Shown here in pieces: positions 6,107-6,350 of a DNA stretch of 6,350 bases. The translations under genes were made by a program, and so were the position numbers. The stretch is from positions 1 through 6,350 of the forward strand of contig CAKSPL010000075.1 in the NCBI GenBank assembly GCA_934481325.1, given 5' to 3'. The notes below the pieces were generated by a model. The model saw only the letters and a list, made by a program, of their open reading frames with translations, was not told the origin of the DNA and made no database searches. How positions within the stretch are numbered: the stretch's first letter is position 1; every line of letters starts with the position of its first letter. The DNA is from an uncultured Eubacteriales bacterium. GTDB lineage: Bacteria; Bacillota; Clostridia; Oscillospirales; CAG-272.

Positions 6107-6150
6107 CTGATGCGTTGCTTTGGGTTCACACACCCAAAGTTTGGCATCAG
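6107..6150. repeat. Two-part inverted repeat
   Basis: Outer arms CTGATGC (6107-6113) and GCATCAG (6144-6150) enclose a 4x4 internal bubble and inner arms CTTTGGGT (6118-6125) and ACCCAAAG (6132-6139) with a six-base loop. All 15 arm pairs are perfect. It could fold in RNA as a proA 3' structure or be part of a dispersed intergenic element. Confidence 0.75.
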
Positions 6151-6174
6151 TTGTGCAAAGATTTTGGAAGGAGT

Positions 6175-6207
6175 CCAGAGGAAACTTTTTGAAAAAGTTT
6201 CCTCTGG
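6175..6207. repeat. Perfect 16-bp-arm palindrome
   Basis: CCAGAGGAAACTTTTT (6175-6190), one central G, then its exact reverse complement (6192-6207). From memory, closely similar CCAGAGG...AAACTTTTTGAAAAAGTTT...CCTCTGG palindromes recur between genes in gut Oscillospirales, so this is probably one copy of a dispersed element. No T-run follows on the plus strand, so it is not a standard terminator. Confidence 0.85.
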
Positions 6208-6261
6208 CGCATCCCCCGCATCCCGCCTGAGCGAGCCGGGGCGAAGCAGAATTTGCGCAGA

Positions 6262-6318
6262 ATCGTCGAAATTGCCCCGAGAAGCGTATCTCATACGCTG
6301 AGGGGCGATTTCGGCGAT
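6262..6318. repeat. Long compound hairpin with G-U-tolerant stem
   Basis: Left arm 6262-6278 (ATCGTCGAAATTGCCCC) pairs with 6302-6318 (GGGGCGATTTCGGCGAT) over 17 positions. The only two departures are G-T pairs, which would be G-U wobbles in plus-strand RNA. Inside it, AGCGTAT (6283-6289) pairs perfectly with ATACGCT (6293-6299) around a three-base loop. The wobble pattern favours an RNA-level structure read on the plus strand, or a decaying palindromic repeat. Confidence 0.8.
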
Positions 6319-6350
6319 AGAAAACGGAAAATCAAAAGAAACCCGGCTGT

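Larger units (their letters stand above)
6034..6350. other. Gene-free tail with several inverted repeats
   Basis: After the proA stop no reading frame looks real. The open frames crossing this stretch on both strands read through perfect palindromes and a 9-bp repeat and have no family resemblance. The region holds a CACCTGCGG triplication and three inverted repeats (6107-6150, 6175-6207, 6262-6318), described separately. No hairpin is followed by a good T-run, so the terminator of the proA operon is unclear; the 8-bp stem at 6118-6139, followed by TTT, is the nearest candidate. The overall look is of dispersed intergenic repeat sequence. Confidence 0.6.

Noticed and set aside
5596..6294. Minus-strand open frame antisense to the proA 3' end and the tail
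   Set aside because: It is composed of antisense proA and inverted-repeat sequence. I treat it as spurious.
6053..6301. 82-codon plus-strand open frame in the tail
   Set aside because: It translates the 9-bp repeat and parts of all three inverted repeats, as spurious frames over intergenic repeats do.

Overview
The window looks like chromosomal DNA from a member of the Clostridia (Bacillota), probably an uncultured gut-type Oscillospirales/Christensenellales relative. The support is sigma-A promoters with near-consensus boxes (TTGACA-17-TACAAT and TTGCAA-17-TATACT), strong AAGGAGG ribosome binding sites, Gram-positive-type lipoprotein signal peptides and the family membership of the proteins. 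The taxonomic placement is inference. No RNA gene, CRISPR array or transposase was seen.

Layout. Positions 1-3961 hold three genes on the minus strand, read from right to left. They are a lipoprotein solute-binding protein (2369-3961) with its own strong promoter and a perfect 11-bp-stem terminator, a zinc-dependent sugar/polyol dehydrogenase of the GatD/sorbitol dehydrogenase type (1011-2186), and an SGNH/GDSL-hydrolase lipoprotein (<1-1014) that runs off the left edge. The last two genes overlap by ATGA. A 321-bp divergent spacer (3962-4282) carries back-to-back promoters. Positions 4283-6033 on the plus strand hold a flavin reductase-like protein (4283-4786) and proA, gamma-glutamyl phosphate reductase (4783-6033), again overlapping by ATGA. 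The final 317 bases have no gene; they contain a short tandem repeat and three sizeable inverted repeats resembling dispersed intergenic elements.

How the genes work together. The minus-strand set fits uptake and processing of a carbohydrate or polyol: a surface binding lipoprotein, a cytoplasmic NAD(H)-type dehydrogenase and an exported esterase/deacetylase-like lipoprotein. The ABC permease and ATPase are not in the window, so the substrate is unknown. The plus-strand pair couples a flavoprotein to the second step of proline synthesis without proB nearby.

The most unusual item is the 5' end of the dehydrogenase gene. Eight in-frame tandem copies of a 21-bp unit (2019-2186) precede the normal N-terminus. 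Most copies carry a purine-rich Shine-Dalgarno-like stretch directly followed by an ATG, so the gene has a ladder of seven in-frame ATGs. Just upstream, a second tandem duplication (38/39 bp, 2248-2324) carries palindromes. This looks like an amplified translation-start module and is the main candidate for something new here.
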